Source of the DNA: a virus
Length of the DNA: 27,017 nt
Reading direction: 5' to 3' (one strand)
Virus record (IMG/VR): IMGVR_UViG_3300048127_000158
Location: 1 to 27,017 of that record
A program made the translations under genes and the position numbers. Under the pieces are notes generated by a model. That model was not told where the DNA came from. It did not search any database and saw only the letters and a program-made list of their open reading frames with translations. Each line of letters starts with the position of its first letter. Within the stretch, counting starts at the first letter, position 1. This document shows, piece by piece, positions 12,389-20,334 of this stretch.

Positions 12389-12571
12389 ATGAAACACAAT
12401 GGTTATTATCCCATAGTAGGAAGTACAAATTACGGTAAGATGGGACCTTTTGATAAGGAAAAAAAGAAAAGAGTTGTATCAAAGAAGCAAGGGCCCTTTG
12501 GGACAATGTTCGTCACTAAAAAACCAGTTGTTAATGACACTGAGGTTGTAAAACCAAAAAAAAGAGGATGA
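12389..12571 (+). CDS. 60-residue lysine-rich small protein
   Basis: It begins MKHNGYYPIVGSTNYGKMGP and has G-P-F repeated (M-G-P-F-D, Q-G-P-F-G), then a basic tail ending K-P-K-K-R-G. It is likely mostly disordered. It overlaps the next gene by 4 nt. An in-frame A-AAA-AAA heptamer (12556-12562) lies just before its stop and the next gene is in the -1 frame. No family is recognised. Confidence 0.6.
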   Translation: MKHNGYYPIVGSTNYGKMGPFDKEKKKRVVSKKQGPFGTMFVTKKPVVNDTEVVKPKKRG

Positions 12572-12750
12572 AAGGACCTTTTAAAAATCACGCTGGTTTT
12601 GGAGATACCGTTGCTGCTGTAACTCAAGCTACAGGAATAAGGGCTATTGTTGATGCGGGATCAAAAGCTTTTAACAAACCGTGTGGATGTGAAGGAAGAA
12701 GAAAAACATTAAATGATTTATTCCCTTATGGCAAAAGAGAAAAGAAATAA
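12568..12750 (+). CDS. conserved small phage protein (GDTV ... CGC ... LNxLFPY)
   Basis: A 60-residue protein: G-F-G-D-T-V-A-A-V-T-Q-A-T-G-I (10-24), P-C-G-C-E-G-R-R (37-44) and L-N-D-L-F-P-Y (48-54). This is a recurring small phage protein family, mostly in marine phages, of unknown function; the C-G-C may be a metal or cross-link site. It overlaps both neighbours. Confidence 0.7.
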   Translation: MKGPFKNHAGFGDTVAAVTQATGIRAIVDAGSKAFNKPCGCEGRRKTLNDLFPYGKREKK

Positions 12751-12877
12751 GATATGCCCATCAGGCGTAGCCTGGGCAAAGAGAACGTTTGATAAGTGGC
12801 CTTCTGCTTATGCAAGTATGGCTGCATCAAAATATTGTAAAGATCCTAATTACGCTAAAAAAACAAAAAAGAAATGA
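12728..12877 (+). CDS. conserved small protein (CPSGVAWAKRTF family)
   Basis: A 49-residue frame starting inside the previous gene (23-nt overlap). It contains I-C-P-S-G-V-A-W-A-K-R-T-F-D-K-W and P-S-A-Y-A-S-M-A-A-S-K-Y-C-K. The C-P-x-G-x-A-x-A-K-R-x-F ... P-S-A-Y-A-x-x-x-A-S-x-x-C-K pattern recurs in phages and in large eukaryotic DNA viruses. Two conserved Cys suggest a compact helical fold. Function is unknown. The last codons carry the A-AAA-AAG heptamer (12865-12871) before an ATGA overlap. Confidence 0.8.
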   Translation: MAKEKRNKICPSGVAWAKRTFDKWPSAYASMAASKYCKDPNYAKKTKKK

Positions 12878-13323
12878 ATCTTCCAAAAAATGGAGTGGCG
12901 AGAGAAATTCGTCACTATATCGGATCGTTGTTTATATTCCTGTTTGTTATAGGAATAATTGTTGTTCTTATACAGTTTCCTGTATTAGACACAAATAAAG
13001 AAGTGGTTATGATGCTTATTGGCACTATAAGTGCATCTATAGGTATTGTTATATCAACCATAACTGGAGCGAAACCTGATGACGTAAATTCCTTAAAGTC
13101 AGATATAGAGAAGAAACAACTTAAAATAGATTTGCTTACTAAAGGGAAAGACGACTTAGAAAGAATGGTTATAAATTTACAAAAACAAATGCTTGATAAT
13201 CAAGATGATGTTATGGATAAAATTATATTAAAAGCAGCCCTTGATTATGACGATAGGAGTAAAGCTTTATGTATGATGGAAAAGGCTTCTTGTGAGAAAG
13301 AAGATTGTGAGTGTGAAGAATAA
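12874..13323 (+). CDS. membrane protein with two spans and a coiled coil (holin-like candidate)
   Basis: A 149-residue protein. Hydrophobic segments at about 17-37 (S-L-F-I-F-L-F-V-I-G-I-I-V-V-L-I) and 46-65 (M-M-L-I-G-T-I-S-A-S-I-G-I-V-I-S) are followed by a heptad-rich coiled coil (about 72-118) and a Cys/Glu-rich tail. Two spans plus a charged coiled coil are compatible with a holin or another inner-membrane effector. A second holin-like gene lies at 14647, so its role is not certain. The start overlaps the previous stop (ATGA). Confidence 0.7.
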   Translation: MNLPKNGVAREIRHYIGSLFIFLFVIGIIVVLIQFPVLDTNKEVVMMLIGTISASIGIVISTITGAKPDDVNSLKSDIEKKQLKIDLLTKGKDDLERMVINLQKQMLDNQDDVMDKIILKAALDYDDRSKALCMMEKASCEKEDCECEE

Positions 13324-13328
13324 AGTTT

Positions 13329-13571
13329 ATGGGTGAGTTAAAAAAATGGCGAGATCAAAAATGGGTTAGAATAGGAACTGATGGATCTATTTTAGGACCA
13401 TGTGGAACAAGTAAAAATAAAAAAAATCCAGATAGATGCTTACCTTTGAATAAAGCAAAAAGTCTTTCTAAAGCAGAAAGGGCGGCAACAGCTAAAAAGA
13501 AAAAAAAAGAAGGAAGATCTGGAAAACAATTTGTTTCCAACACAAAGCAAGCTAAAGTAAAAACAGGATGA
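13329..13571 (+). CDS. conserved marine-phage basic protein (KWRDxKWVRIGTDG)
   Basis: An 80-residue protein: K-K-W-R-D-Q-K-W-V-R-I-G-T-D-G (5-19), G-P-C-G-T-S-K-N-K-K-N-P-D-R-C-L-P (23-39), L-S-K-A-E-R-A-A-T-A-K-K-K-K-K. I know this order from many marine phages, with no known function. Two Cys flank the Asn/Lys loop. The basic helix could bind nucleic acid or membrane (inference). Confidence 0.75.
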   Translation: MGELKKWRDQKWVRIGTDGSILGPCGTSKNKKNPDRCLPLNKAKSLSKAERAATAKKKKKEGRSGKQFVSNTKQAKVKTG

Positions 13572-13717
13572 ATTCAAAAAAAATAAAAGCACCTTCAGGA
13601 TATCATTGGATGAAATCAGGAAAAGATGTTAAGTTAATGAAACATAGCGGTAAGTTTGTAAAGCACAAAGGAGCTTCTTTGTATGCGGAATTTAAAATTC
13701 AAAAAAAACACACATAA
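13568..13717 (+). CDS. 49-residue small basic protein (GYHWM ... HKGASL)
   Basis: It overlaps the previous stop by ATGA. It begins MNSKKIKAPSGYHWMKSGKD and contains V-K-L-M-K-H-S-G-K-F-V-K-H-K-G-A-S-L. The P-x-G-Y-H-W-M-K and H-K-G-A-S pattern belongs to a small marine-phage family of unknown function. It ends Q-K-K-H-T. Confidence 0.7.
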   Translation: MNSKKIKAPSGYHWMKSGKDVKLMKHSGKFVKHKGASLYAEFKIQKKHT

Positions 13718-13719
13718 TC

Positions 13720-13836
13720 ATGCCTACAAGTAAATACTCGAAGAAACAAAAAAAAATAGCATCTGTTGCTCCGCCTAGGAACAAAATAACAAAAGCGGAT
13801 TTTGATGTTCTTAAGAAAAGAAAAAAAAGAGGATAA
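13720..13836 (+). CDS. 38-residue very basic protein
   Basis: It begins MPTSKYSKKQKKIASVAPPR and ends L-K-K-R-K-K-R-G; 11 Lys and 3 Arg in 38 residues. The K-Y-S-K-K-Q-K-K-I-A ... K-I-T-x-A-D-F pattern is a recurring tiny phage protein. Its stop overlaps the next start (TAATG), and the A-AAA-AAA heptamer at 13821-13827 would shift ribosomes into that next frame. Confidence 0.7.
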   Translation: MPTSKYSKKQKKIASVAPPRNKITKADFDVLKKRKKRG

Positions 13837-14075
13837 TGGGCCTAAGCAAAACAGCTCTTTATTATAAAAATAGCGCAAAAGCAAGGCGTGTTAAATCTGA
13901 GTATGATAAAAAGTATCAAAAAAAGAAAAGTGCTATAAAAAAAAGAGTTGAATGTAATAGGTTTAATAGAAATAACGGAACGTATGGTAATGGAGATAAA
14001 ATGGATTGCTCTCATCAAAAGGATGGCACATTGATTAAAGAGCATAGAAGTAAAAACCGGGGCAGAAAGCCTTAA
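13836..14075 (+). CDS. 79-residue basic conserved phage protein
   Basis: A long basic helix (Y-Y-K-N-S-A-K-A-R-R-V-K-S-E-Y-D-K-K-Y) is followed by C-N-R-F-N-R-N-N-G-T-Y-G-N-G-D-K-M-D-C-S-H. The R-x-x-x-N-R-x-x-x-x-Y-G-N-x-D-x-x-D-x-S-H arrangement recurs in marine phages. The Cys/His content hints at metal binding. It is not a convincing HNH nuclease because no catalytic pair is visible. Confidence 0.7.
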   Translation: MGLSKTALYYKNSAKARRVKSEYDKKYQKKKSAIKKRVECNRFNRNNGTYGNGDKMDCSHQKDGTLIKEHRSKNRGRKP

Positions 14076-14080
14076 AAAAA

Positions 14081-14230
14081 ATGGAAGATTTGAGAGTATA
14101 TGGAATAAATATCTCTGCAATTACAGGGGTTGGGATAAGTGACATAAATCCTGCGTTATCAACTTTAGTTTTAACAGCAACGCTGGTTTACACTGTGATA
14201 CAAATTATAGAGAAAGCAAAGAAGAAATGA
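14081..14230 (+). CDS. 49-residue single-span membrane protein
   Basis: It begins MEDLRVYGINISAITGVGIS and has a hydrophobic segment at about 25-43 (A-L-S-T-L-V-L-T-A-T-L-V-Y-T-V-I-Q-I-I) with a basic end E-K-A-K-K-K, predicted N-out/C-in. A short one-span protein just before the peptidase and holin genes could be a small holin, antiholin or spanin-like subunit; this is inference from position. It overlaps the next gene (ATGA). Confidence 0.65.
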   Translation: MEDLRVYGINISAITGVGISDINPALSTLVLTATLVYTVIQIIEKAKKK

Positions 14231-14304
14231 AAAAATTTATAGATAAATTACAACAAGCCTGGAATAGTCTTTTGTATAAGTTGATGTTTAAAAAGTACAA
14301 ATGA
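14227..14304 (+). CDS. 25-residue mini-protein
   Basis: It begins MKKFIDKLQQAWNSLLYKLM and ends F-K-K-Y-K, one amphipathic basic helix. It is tied by ATGA overlaps to both neighbours, which is the main reason to call it. A membrane-active or regulatory role in lysis is possible but unsupported. Confidence 0.5.
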   Translation: MKKFIDKLQQAWNSLLYKLMFKKYK

Positions 14305-14645
14305 AATATTTTTCTGAATCAGAATTTAGTGACTATGAAATGATGGATGAAAAACTCTTAACTATGTTAGATCAGTTAAGAGAGGCCTATGGTAGCCCGA
14401 TAAAAATTACTTCGAGCTATAGGAGCCCTAGTCATCCCATTGAAGCAGCTAAAGATTCTCCTGGAGAACATTCTTATGGAGCGGCTGTTGACATTGAAAG
14501 TATTGGTGGCGGAAAAACATTTAGGCTTGTAAAAGCCGCTATTCAGGTTGGATTTACTAGAATAGGTATAAGTAGAAAAAAAGGGTTTATGCATTTGGGA
14601 ATAGGATATCCAGGAGCGCCTGAAAAAACAATTTGGACATATTAA
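14301..14645 (+). CDS. M15-type zinc peptidase (endolysin candidate)
   Basis: A 114-residue peptidase of the M15A/VanY-like group, expected to cleave peptidoglycan peptides. The metal ligands fit the family: His57 in G-E-H-S-Y-G-A-A-V-D, Asp64 in the same motif (H-x6-D), and His98 in F-M-H-L-G-I. Upstream, I-T-S-S-Y-R-S-P (36-43) is the usual substrate-side motif. There is no signal peptide, so access to the wall would need the holin-like protein encoded directly downstream (2-nt gap). It could instead be a virion-associated enzyme because tail-fibre genes follow. Confidence 0.88.
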   Translation: MKYFSESEFSDYEMMDEKLLTMLDQLREAYGSPIKITSSYRSPSHPIEAAKDSPGEHSYGAAVDIESIGGGKTFRLVKAAIQVGFTRIGISRKKGFMHLGIGYPGAPEKTIWTY

Positions 14646-14646
14646 T

Positions 14647-15060
14647 ATGGCAAAAAAAGCATTTAAAGAAACTGCCGTGGGAAAATTTTTACTTCAAAAA
14701 ATTCCTTCAGTCGTTGGCGCTATTGCCGAGGATACTCCTGTTGGAAGTGTTATTCAAGCTATTATAGGAGGCTCCGACATGTCTGAACAAGACAAGCAGG
14801 TTGCTTTAAAAAAACTAGAGCTAGAAAGAGCTGAAATGGATGGCATAACACGAAGGTGGGTGGCAGACGCTAGAAGCGGTTGGCTTCCTTCTAATGTAAG
14901 GCCGTTAACATTAATATTTCTTACAGTTTCTTTTGTTGTTGGATGGTATATGCAGATAGAAGGTTTATCAGTTGTGAAAGAGCTTCTTTTTGTTGTTTTT
15001 GCAGGATATTTTGGCGGGCGGTCTTATGAGAAGGTAATGGGTAATAAAAACCACAAATAA
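14647..15060 (+). CDS. holin-like membrane protein (3TM / GTA-holin type)
   Basis: A 137-residue protein with an amphipathic N-terminus (MAKKAFKETAVGKFLLQKIP), a charged helix (K-K-L-E-L-E-R-A-E-M-D), then R-R-W-V-A-D-A-R-S-G-W-L-P-S-N-V-R-P-L and two spans at about 87-104 and 107-126. The R-W ... D ... S-x-W-L-x-x-N-V-R-P signature before the spans is that of the 3TM/GTA holin family. Next to the M15 peptidase it forms a plausible lysis pair. The stop overlaps the tail-fibre start (TAATG). Confidence 0.8.
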   Translation: MAKKAFKETAVGKFLLQKIPSVVGAIAEDTPVGSVIQAIIGGSDMSEQDKQVALKKLELERAEMDGITRRWVADARSGWLPSNVRPLTLIFLTVSFVVGWYMQIEGLSVVKELLFVVFAGYFGGRSYEKVMGNKNHK

Positions 15061-18000
15061 TGGCTAGAATACAAACATATGATCAAGATAGTAATGTAAC
15101 TTTTCAGGACAAGCTGCTAGGGACAGATTCATCAACATCAGGAACTAAGAATTTTACTATTCAAAGTCTGATGGACGTTATAAATCAGTTAAGTGGAGTT
15201 GATTTATTTGATGGTATAGTTTTTAAATATCAAGCGTTTGAGCCAGCTGCTGCAGATCCTGCGGGAGCATTAAACCTTGTTGGTGGAGTTGCGGCTACGC
15301 AAGCATTTTCAGCAACAACTCAGATAATAGTATCAAAGAAAGTTGTTAATGGTATTGATGTAGAAAACTATGTAACTTCATTTTTAGGCAAAAAAATAAA
15401 AGTTTCAAAGCAAGGAGACTTTGACAAGTTTGGTGTATTTAGAGTTACTAATGTTCAGAATCATTCAAACACCAGGTATTTAGTTTTAACTGTAACCCAT
15501 AAAGAATCAAACGGAAGTTTTGAGCCAAACAGTTATTATTTCCTTTCATTTTATGGACTTCCTTTAGTTACAGACTTAGAAGATGTTACTAATGCTGGGT
15601 CTGGACTAATAATCACTGACGCAGAAAGAACTACTTTAGGAACAGCATTACAGCCTTCAGACATAACAGATAACCTTACCTCTACAGATGCAAATAAAGC
15701 TTTGTCTGCAAATCAAGGAAAGATACTTAAAGATCTTACAGACAATCTATTTGATTTATTAGACGTTGATGCAGCAGATAAACCTGCTTTGGATACACTT
15801 AGAGAGGTTGTTAATTTTTGTCAAATAAATGCAGCTACTTTATCTTCTTTAGGGATAGGCAGCATTGCGGGACTTCAAGTTGCTTTAAATGCAAAGGTTG
15901 ATGTTGTATCCGGTAAAGCTCTTTCAGAAAACGACTTCACTACTGCTCTTTTAAATAAACTGAACGGTATAGCTGCTAATGCTCAAGTAAATGTAAAACC
16001 AGATTTTACTGCTACAACAGGTGCTGCTAATGAAATATTAAACATACCTTCAGATATAACTGATTTGTCTGCTCACAACGTAATTGAGCTTTCAGATGTA
16101 AATACAGCTTTTTTTACAGGATCCACAGCTACTGCTTTGACAGACGCAGGATCAGGATCTATTATTACAAACACAGAAAGGACAAAGCTTGGCGCAATAG
16201 ATGTCAATCCTACAAATTCTACAATAACAGATGGGACTGATAGTATTACTGTCGCTCCTTCTTCTAGAACTATAGAGGTTGCAGGGACTACAAATGAAGT
16301 TGAGGTATCTCCTACCGGAGCGCAAGATCTTTCTACAAACAGAACGTTTACAGTTGGACTTCCAAATGATGTAACCATAGGAAATGATTTAACAGTAACT
16401 GGAGCTGCAACCGCCGCTTCTTTTGTAAAATCAGGAGGAACCTCAGCACAAATTCTTTTGGCTAATGGATCGGTTATTGATCTGACAATAGAATCCCAAG
16501 GAATAAATAGCAACGATAGTGATGCAAAGGTTCCTTCAAATGCTGCTGTTAAAGATGCAATAGATACTGCAATATCAAATCTTGTTAGTGGTGCTCCAAC
16601 AGCGTTAGACACATTAAATGAATTAGCCGCAGCCTTAGGGGATGATGCAGCATTTTCTACTACCATAACGACAGCTTTAGGTAATAGATTAAGATTTGAT
16701 TCTTCTCAAACTTTAAGTTCTGCAGAAAAAACTCAGATACTAACAAACTTAGGGATTACTTCTACTATTCAAGAAATTAATTTTTTAGATGGTGTTACCT
16801 CTACCCTAGCATACAAAAGTCATACTGTAACTGTAGGAAGCAAGACAGGAGGAGGAAATGCTTTTTATATAGACGGAGGTGAGTTACCTGTTTTAATTGT
16901 TTTACCAGAAACTAAATATAGGTTTGATCTAAGCGATGCTACAAATGCAAATCATGATTTTCAGTTTAGTGAAAATATAGACGGAGCTGGAACTGGATCA
17001 TATACAGCCAATGTCACTGCTGTAGGAACACCTGGACAATCAGGCTCATATATCGAAATAACTGGTAGTTATCAATATCCAAATTTATACTATTACTCTC
17101 CTAATAGTACTGGAATGGGTAACAGAGTAAAGACGGACGCTAGTACATACTTAGAAGGTCTTACTTCAGATAAAATAGAATTTGATCATGATTTAATTGT
17201 AGATTCTAAAATAGCTACAAAGCATAGTAATACCGTAAAGACTATGGTTGTTACTGTTGTAACTAAAACTGCAGCACACCCAGCACACGGTGTAGCCGGG
17301 GCCTCTAGTTTAGGATATTCTATAGACGGTATAGAATCGCCTGAGTTAACTTTTGCTGTAGGAAATACTTATAAGTTTGATCAATCAGATTCAAGCAATA
17401 CAAACCACCCTCTTAGGTTTTATACTGACGAGGCAAAAACAGCTATATTTGGATCAGGAGTAAGCTACTCGACTGCATCTGCTGGTCAAAGCGGTGCTTA
17501 TACTCAAATCACACCTTTAGAGACAACACCTAACGTATTATACTATCAGTGTAGCGCTCATGTTAAGATGGGCTGGAAGGCTGTATTTAATACAAGAAAC
17601 TTAACAAATTTTTTAACTGATGATTTAAATGAAGGTTCTTCTAATCTTTATTACACAGACGCAAGGGCAGATGCAAGGATAGCGGCTGCTTCAATAGATG
17701 CTTTGTCTGATGTAGATACCACAACAAGTGCACCATCTACAGGACAGGCTCTTGTTTGGGATGGAAGTAAATTTGAGCCAGGTACAGTCGGAAGCACCTT
17801 AACAATTCAAGACGAAGGTAGCGATCTTTCTACTTCTGGTACGACCCTTAATTTTGTGGGTACAGGAGTCACTGCCTCTGGCACGGGTGCTACTAAAACA
17901 ATAACGATACCAGGTGCAGCAAGCGGTATAACGATACAAGAAGAGGGAAGCGCTGTAGGTACTGCGGCAACCACATTAAATTTTGTTGGTAGTACTGTCA

Positions 18001-19088
18001 CTGCAGCAGGAAGTGGTGCTTCTAAAACAATTACAATTACAGGAAGTAGTGCTGGAGGCGGAGGAACTACTGTAGCAAGAGATACTCTAAGTGGAGTTTC
18101 TGGAACACAATCATACAATTTATCTCAATCTATTGCAGACGAAAATAATACATATGTGTTTATAGACGGGGTCTACCAATCTAAAACAACATATAGCATG
18201 TCTGGTACAACTCTTACTTTTGGGTACCAGCCACCAGTTGGAACAAATAACATAGAAGTAATACATTATACATCAGCACCTGCTGTTACAGATGTAGGGG
18301 TATTACAGGTTGATACTTTTGATGGGGCTAACTATTCTAGTAACCTAACACTTTCAATAGCACCTGAAAACAAACAACACACTAATGTTTTCATAAATGG
18401 TGTATATCAAGAAAAATCTACATATACATTAAGTGGAAACGCTTTAACTCTAACAGGATACTCTGCAACTACAGGAGATACCATAGAGGTTGAAAGTAGA
18501 AAAGTAATAACTCCATCTGGGTTGACATATGCAAATATGGTTTCGGACACTGGAACAGGAGACGGGTCCAATCAAACTTTTTCAACACCAAACGGTGCTC
18601 CTCAAACAAAGGAGTTTACTCTTGTATATATAAATGGTGTTTACCAATCCAAATCAACTTATGCGTTAAACAGTGGTGATATAGTATTTACTACAGCACC
18701 AGACGTTGGAGATGAAGTAGAAATAATATCTATTAACTCTCTTAATACCGCATCTGTGCCAGCTGTAACTTCTGTGGGTAGTTTATCAGGAGATGTTGTT
18801 TTAAATAACTTAAAGCAAAATGTAAGTGTTATAAGTGGTAACACAAACGCTCAAGCGTATCATGTTTATGTTTTTACAGCTAATTTAACTTTAACGCTTC
18901 CTGCTTCACCAGAGGCTGGACAGTGGATAAAAATATCAAATAGATCAGGAGTTGCAACTTGCGTGGTTGCAAGAAATGGAAGTAACATAATGGGTGCTGC
19001 ATCTGATTTAACACTAGATACAGCATCAGCAAGTTTTGAATTAATATACTCTGACGCAACAAACGGATGGGTAATAATAGGACAATAA
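15060..19088 (+). CDS. tail fibre, 1342 residues, mosaic with two cupredoxin-like modules
   Basis: A long beta-rich virion protein. The N-terminal part (about 1-40: ARIQTYDQDSNVTFQDKLLG) looks like the attachment end. Repeats follow of the type L-S-A-N-Q-G-K-I-L-K-D-L (about 218-229) and N-A-A-V-K-D-A-I-D-T-A-I, common in fibre shafts. Two related modules sit at about 582-700 and 728-850. The second holds H783, C831, H834 and M837 in N-H-P-L-R-F and Y-Y-Q-C-S-A-H-V-K-M-G, a type-1 copper-like set. The first keeps the His and the Met but has Ser in place of Cys and of the second His. Then come two I-T-I-Q-E-E-G-like repeats, three V-F-I-N-G-V-Y-Q-x-K-S-T-Y repeats, and a C-terminal beta domain ending W-V-I-I-G-Q. 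Probably host recognition. Confidence 0.85.
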   Translation: MARIQTYDQDSNVTFQDKLLGTDSSTSGTKNFTIQSLMDVINQLSGVDLFDGIVFKYQAFEPAAADPAGALNLVGGVAATQAFSATTQIIVSKKVVNGIDVENYVTSFLGKKIKVSKQGDFDKFGVFRVTNVQNHSNTRYLVLTVTHKESNGSFEPNSYYFLSFYGLPLVTDLEDVTNAGSGLIITDAERTTLGTALQPSDITDNLTSTDANKALSANQGKILKDLTDNLFDLLDVDAADKPALDTLREVVNFCQINAATLSSLGIGSIAGLQVALNAKVDVVSGKALSENDFTTALLNKLNGIAANAQVNVKPDFTATTGAANEILNIPSDITDLSAHNVIELSDVNTAFFTGSTATALTDAGSGSIITNTERTKLGAIDVNPTNSTITDGTDSITVAPSSRTIEVAGTTNEVEVSPTGAQDLSTNRTFTVGLPNDVTIGNDLTVTGAATAASFVKSGGTSAQILLANGSVIDLTIESQGINSNDSDAKVPSNAAVKDAIDTAISNLVSGAPTALDTLNELAAALGDDAAFSTTITTALGNRLRFDSSQTLSSAEKTQILTNLGITSTIQEINFLDGVTSTLAYKSHTVTVGSKTGGGNAFYIDGGELPVLIVLPETKYRFDLSDATNANHDFQFSENIDGAGTGSYTANVTAVGTPGQSGSYIEITGSYQYPNLYYYSPNSTGMGNRVKTDASTYLEGLTSDKIEFDHDLIVDSKIATKHSNTVKTMVVTVVTKTAAHPAHGVAGASSLGYSIDGIESPELTFAVGNTYKFDQSDSSNTNHPLRFYTDEAKTAIFGSGVSYSTASAGQSGAYTQITPLETTPNVLYYQCSAHVKMGWKAVFNTRNLTNFLTDDLNEGSSNLYYTDARADARIAAASIDALSDVDTTTSAPSTGQALVWDGSKFEPGTVGSTLTIQDEGSDLSTSGTTLNFVGTGVTASGTGATKTITIPGAASGITIQEEGSAVGTAATTLNFVGSTVTAAGSGASKTITITGSSAGGGGTTVARDTLSGVSGTQSYNLSQSIADENNTYVFIDGVYQSKTTYSMSGTTLTFGYQPPVGTNNIEVIHYTSAPAVTDVGVLQVDTFDGANYSSNLTLSIAPENKQHTNVFINGVYQEKSTYTLSGNALTLTGYSATTGDTIEVESRKVITPSGLTYANMVSDTGTGDGSNQTFSTPNGAPQTKEFTLVYINGVYQSKSTYALNSGDIVFTTAPDVGDEVEIISINSLNTASVPAVTSVGSLSGDVVLNNLKQNVSVISGNTNAQAYHVYVFTANLTLTLPASPEAGQWIKISNRSGVATCVVARNGSNIMGAASDLTLDTASASFELIYSDATNGWVIIGQ

Positions 19089-19089
19089 T

Positions 19090-19647
19090 ATGGGTAATTT
19101 AAGTACATTTTTTCCGGCTGCATCTAGTACAAATGTGTTGGAACATTTAATTTGGATGCCAGATGGTAGAACTATAAAAACGGCAAATGGTGATAAAACA
19201 GCAGATAATTTAACTGCAACTTTCACTCCGGGAACAACTTTTGTAGATGCAGGTAGTACTATAGCTTATACACCTCCTGAAGGAACTAAAAATTTATTAT
19301 TCGCTATGAATTTTAATTATGTAAGAGATGCTAGTTATGGACCTATATGGTTGACCAAAATAACTATAGACGGTACAGATTGGTTAGGGTCGCACGATTC
19401 TTTGTATGGAGGGTCTGACGATTATTTCAATGTAGTTAATGTTCAAAGATGTCTTCAAGTAGGAGCGTCATCTGAAAATATAGCAGGTGGAATAATAGGA
19501 AGCTGGACTAGTGATAAAACTTTAGAATATAGAGTTGCATCTTATAGTTCCACATATGATTGGAGATTTGGTGAAAATAATTATATACCGGGAGGTAACG
19601 AAAATACCTTCCAAAGGCCAACGTATCAATTAATAGCAACAACTTAA
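19090..19647 (+). CDS. fibre-associated virion protein
   Basis: A 185-residue beta-rich protein. It begins MGNLSTFFPAASSTNVLEHL and continues with D-G-R-T-I-K-T-A-N-G-D and a Tyr/Trp/Gly-rich second half (S-Y-G-P-I-W-L-T-K-I-T-I-D-G). Its place directly after the fibre gene with a 1-nt gap, and its composition, suggest a fibre tip or accessory component. No enzyme motif is seen. Confidence 0.6.
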   Translation: MGNLSTFFPAASSTNVLEHLIWMPDGRTIKTANGDKTADNLTATFTPGTTFVDAGSTIAYTPPEGTKNLLFAMNFNYVRDASYGPIWLTKITIDGTDWLGSHDSLYGGSDDYFNVVNVQRCLQVGASSENIAGGIIGSWTSDKTLEYRVASYSSTYDWRFGENNYIPGGNENTFQRPTYQLIATT

Positions 19648-19650
19648 ATT

Positions 19651-19953
19651 ATGATTTCACACACATATCAAATATTATCATTAAGAAAGTATAACGACAC
19701 GCTTTTAGATATTGTGAACAGTTTTAAATTACGGATTACAGGAACTAAAGATGGTAAATCTCTTTATGTAGATAAAGAAATATTATTAGATATACCGTCT
19801 GAAGAGTCTTTTATAGAATACGAAAATTTAAATGAACAACATTTAATAGATTGGTTTAAGGATGGCGTAAGAGACTTTTTGGCTGAAAAAGAAATAGAAC
19901 AAAAATTTAATTTAAATAAAGGTACTGAAACAGATAGCTTTCCCTGGGTCTAA
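19651..19953 (+). CDS. small conserved protein in the tail module (DUF7936-like)
   Basis: A 100-residue acidic protein: an N-terminal beta half (L-L-D-I-V-N-S-F-K-L-R-I-T-G-T-K-D-G) followed by I-E-Y-E-N-L-N-E-Q-H-L-I-D-W-F-K and a C-terminal S-F-P-W-V. The strand half, then L-x-E-x-x-x-I-x-W, then P-W at the end, matches a marine phage family I know as DUF7936, usually beside fibre genes. A structural or assembly role is likely. Confidence 0.6.
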   Translation: MISHTYQILSLRKYNDTLLDIVNSFKLRITGTKDGKSLYVDKEILLDIPSEESFIEYENLNEQHLIDWFKDGVRDFLAEKEIEQKFNLNKGTETDSFPWV

Positions 19954-19986
19954 AATATTACAAATAACAAATTAAAAGAATAAATT

Positions 19987-20334
19987 ATGTCAAGAACAAA
20001 AGTTAAAAAATCGGTTATAGCGGACAATTCTGTTTCTTATGATCAATTAGGGCCAGAGTTTACAGAATCTTCTGCATTGTCCGGAACAGTGATAAATTGG
20101 GATGTAGCGCAAGTGTTTACAAAAACACTTAGCGGGGCTACAACATTTACTTATACTAATGATGAAATCGGAATGGTTAAAGATTTAGTTATATCAGGAG
20201 CTTATGGTATTACATGGCCAACAGGAACAAAGATTATTGCTGGAGAATATGACACGACAGTAGAAAATTTTATACAAATAGTAAAAACTGGAGCTGCTGA
20301 ATACTTTTTATCAATATCAAAACAATCAACATAA
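19987..20334 (+). CDS. virion structural protein
   Basis: A 115-residue protein starting MSRTKVKKSVIADNSVSYDQ. The C-terminal domain (W-D-V-A-Q-V-F-T-K-T-L-S-G-A-T-T-F-T-Y ... I-T-W-P-T-G-T-K) is a beta-sandwich-like module recurrent at the ends of phage fibres. Its stop overlaps the next start (TAATG). Confidence 0.6.
   Translation: MSRTKVKKSVIADNSVSYDQLGPEFTESSALSGTVINWDVAQVFTKTLSGATTFTYTNDEIGMVKDLVISGAYGITWPTGTKIIAGEYDTTVENFIQIVKTGAAEYFLSISKQST

Noticed and set aside
16073-16666. 197-codon frame on the - strand inside the fibre gene
   Set aside because: A shadow of the repetitive fibre sequence: rich in Val, Ala, Ser and Pro, without a leader and fully inside a clear gene. The same holds for the - strand frame at 17807-18118.
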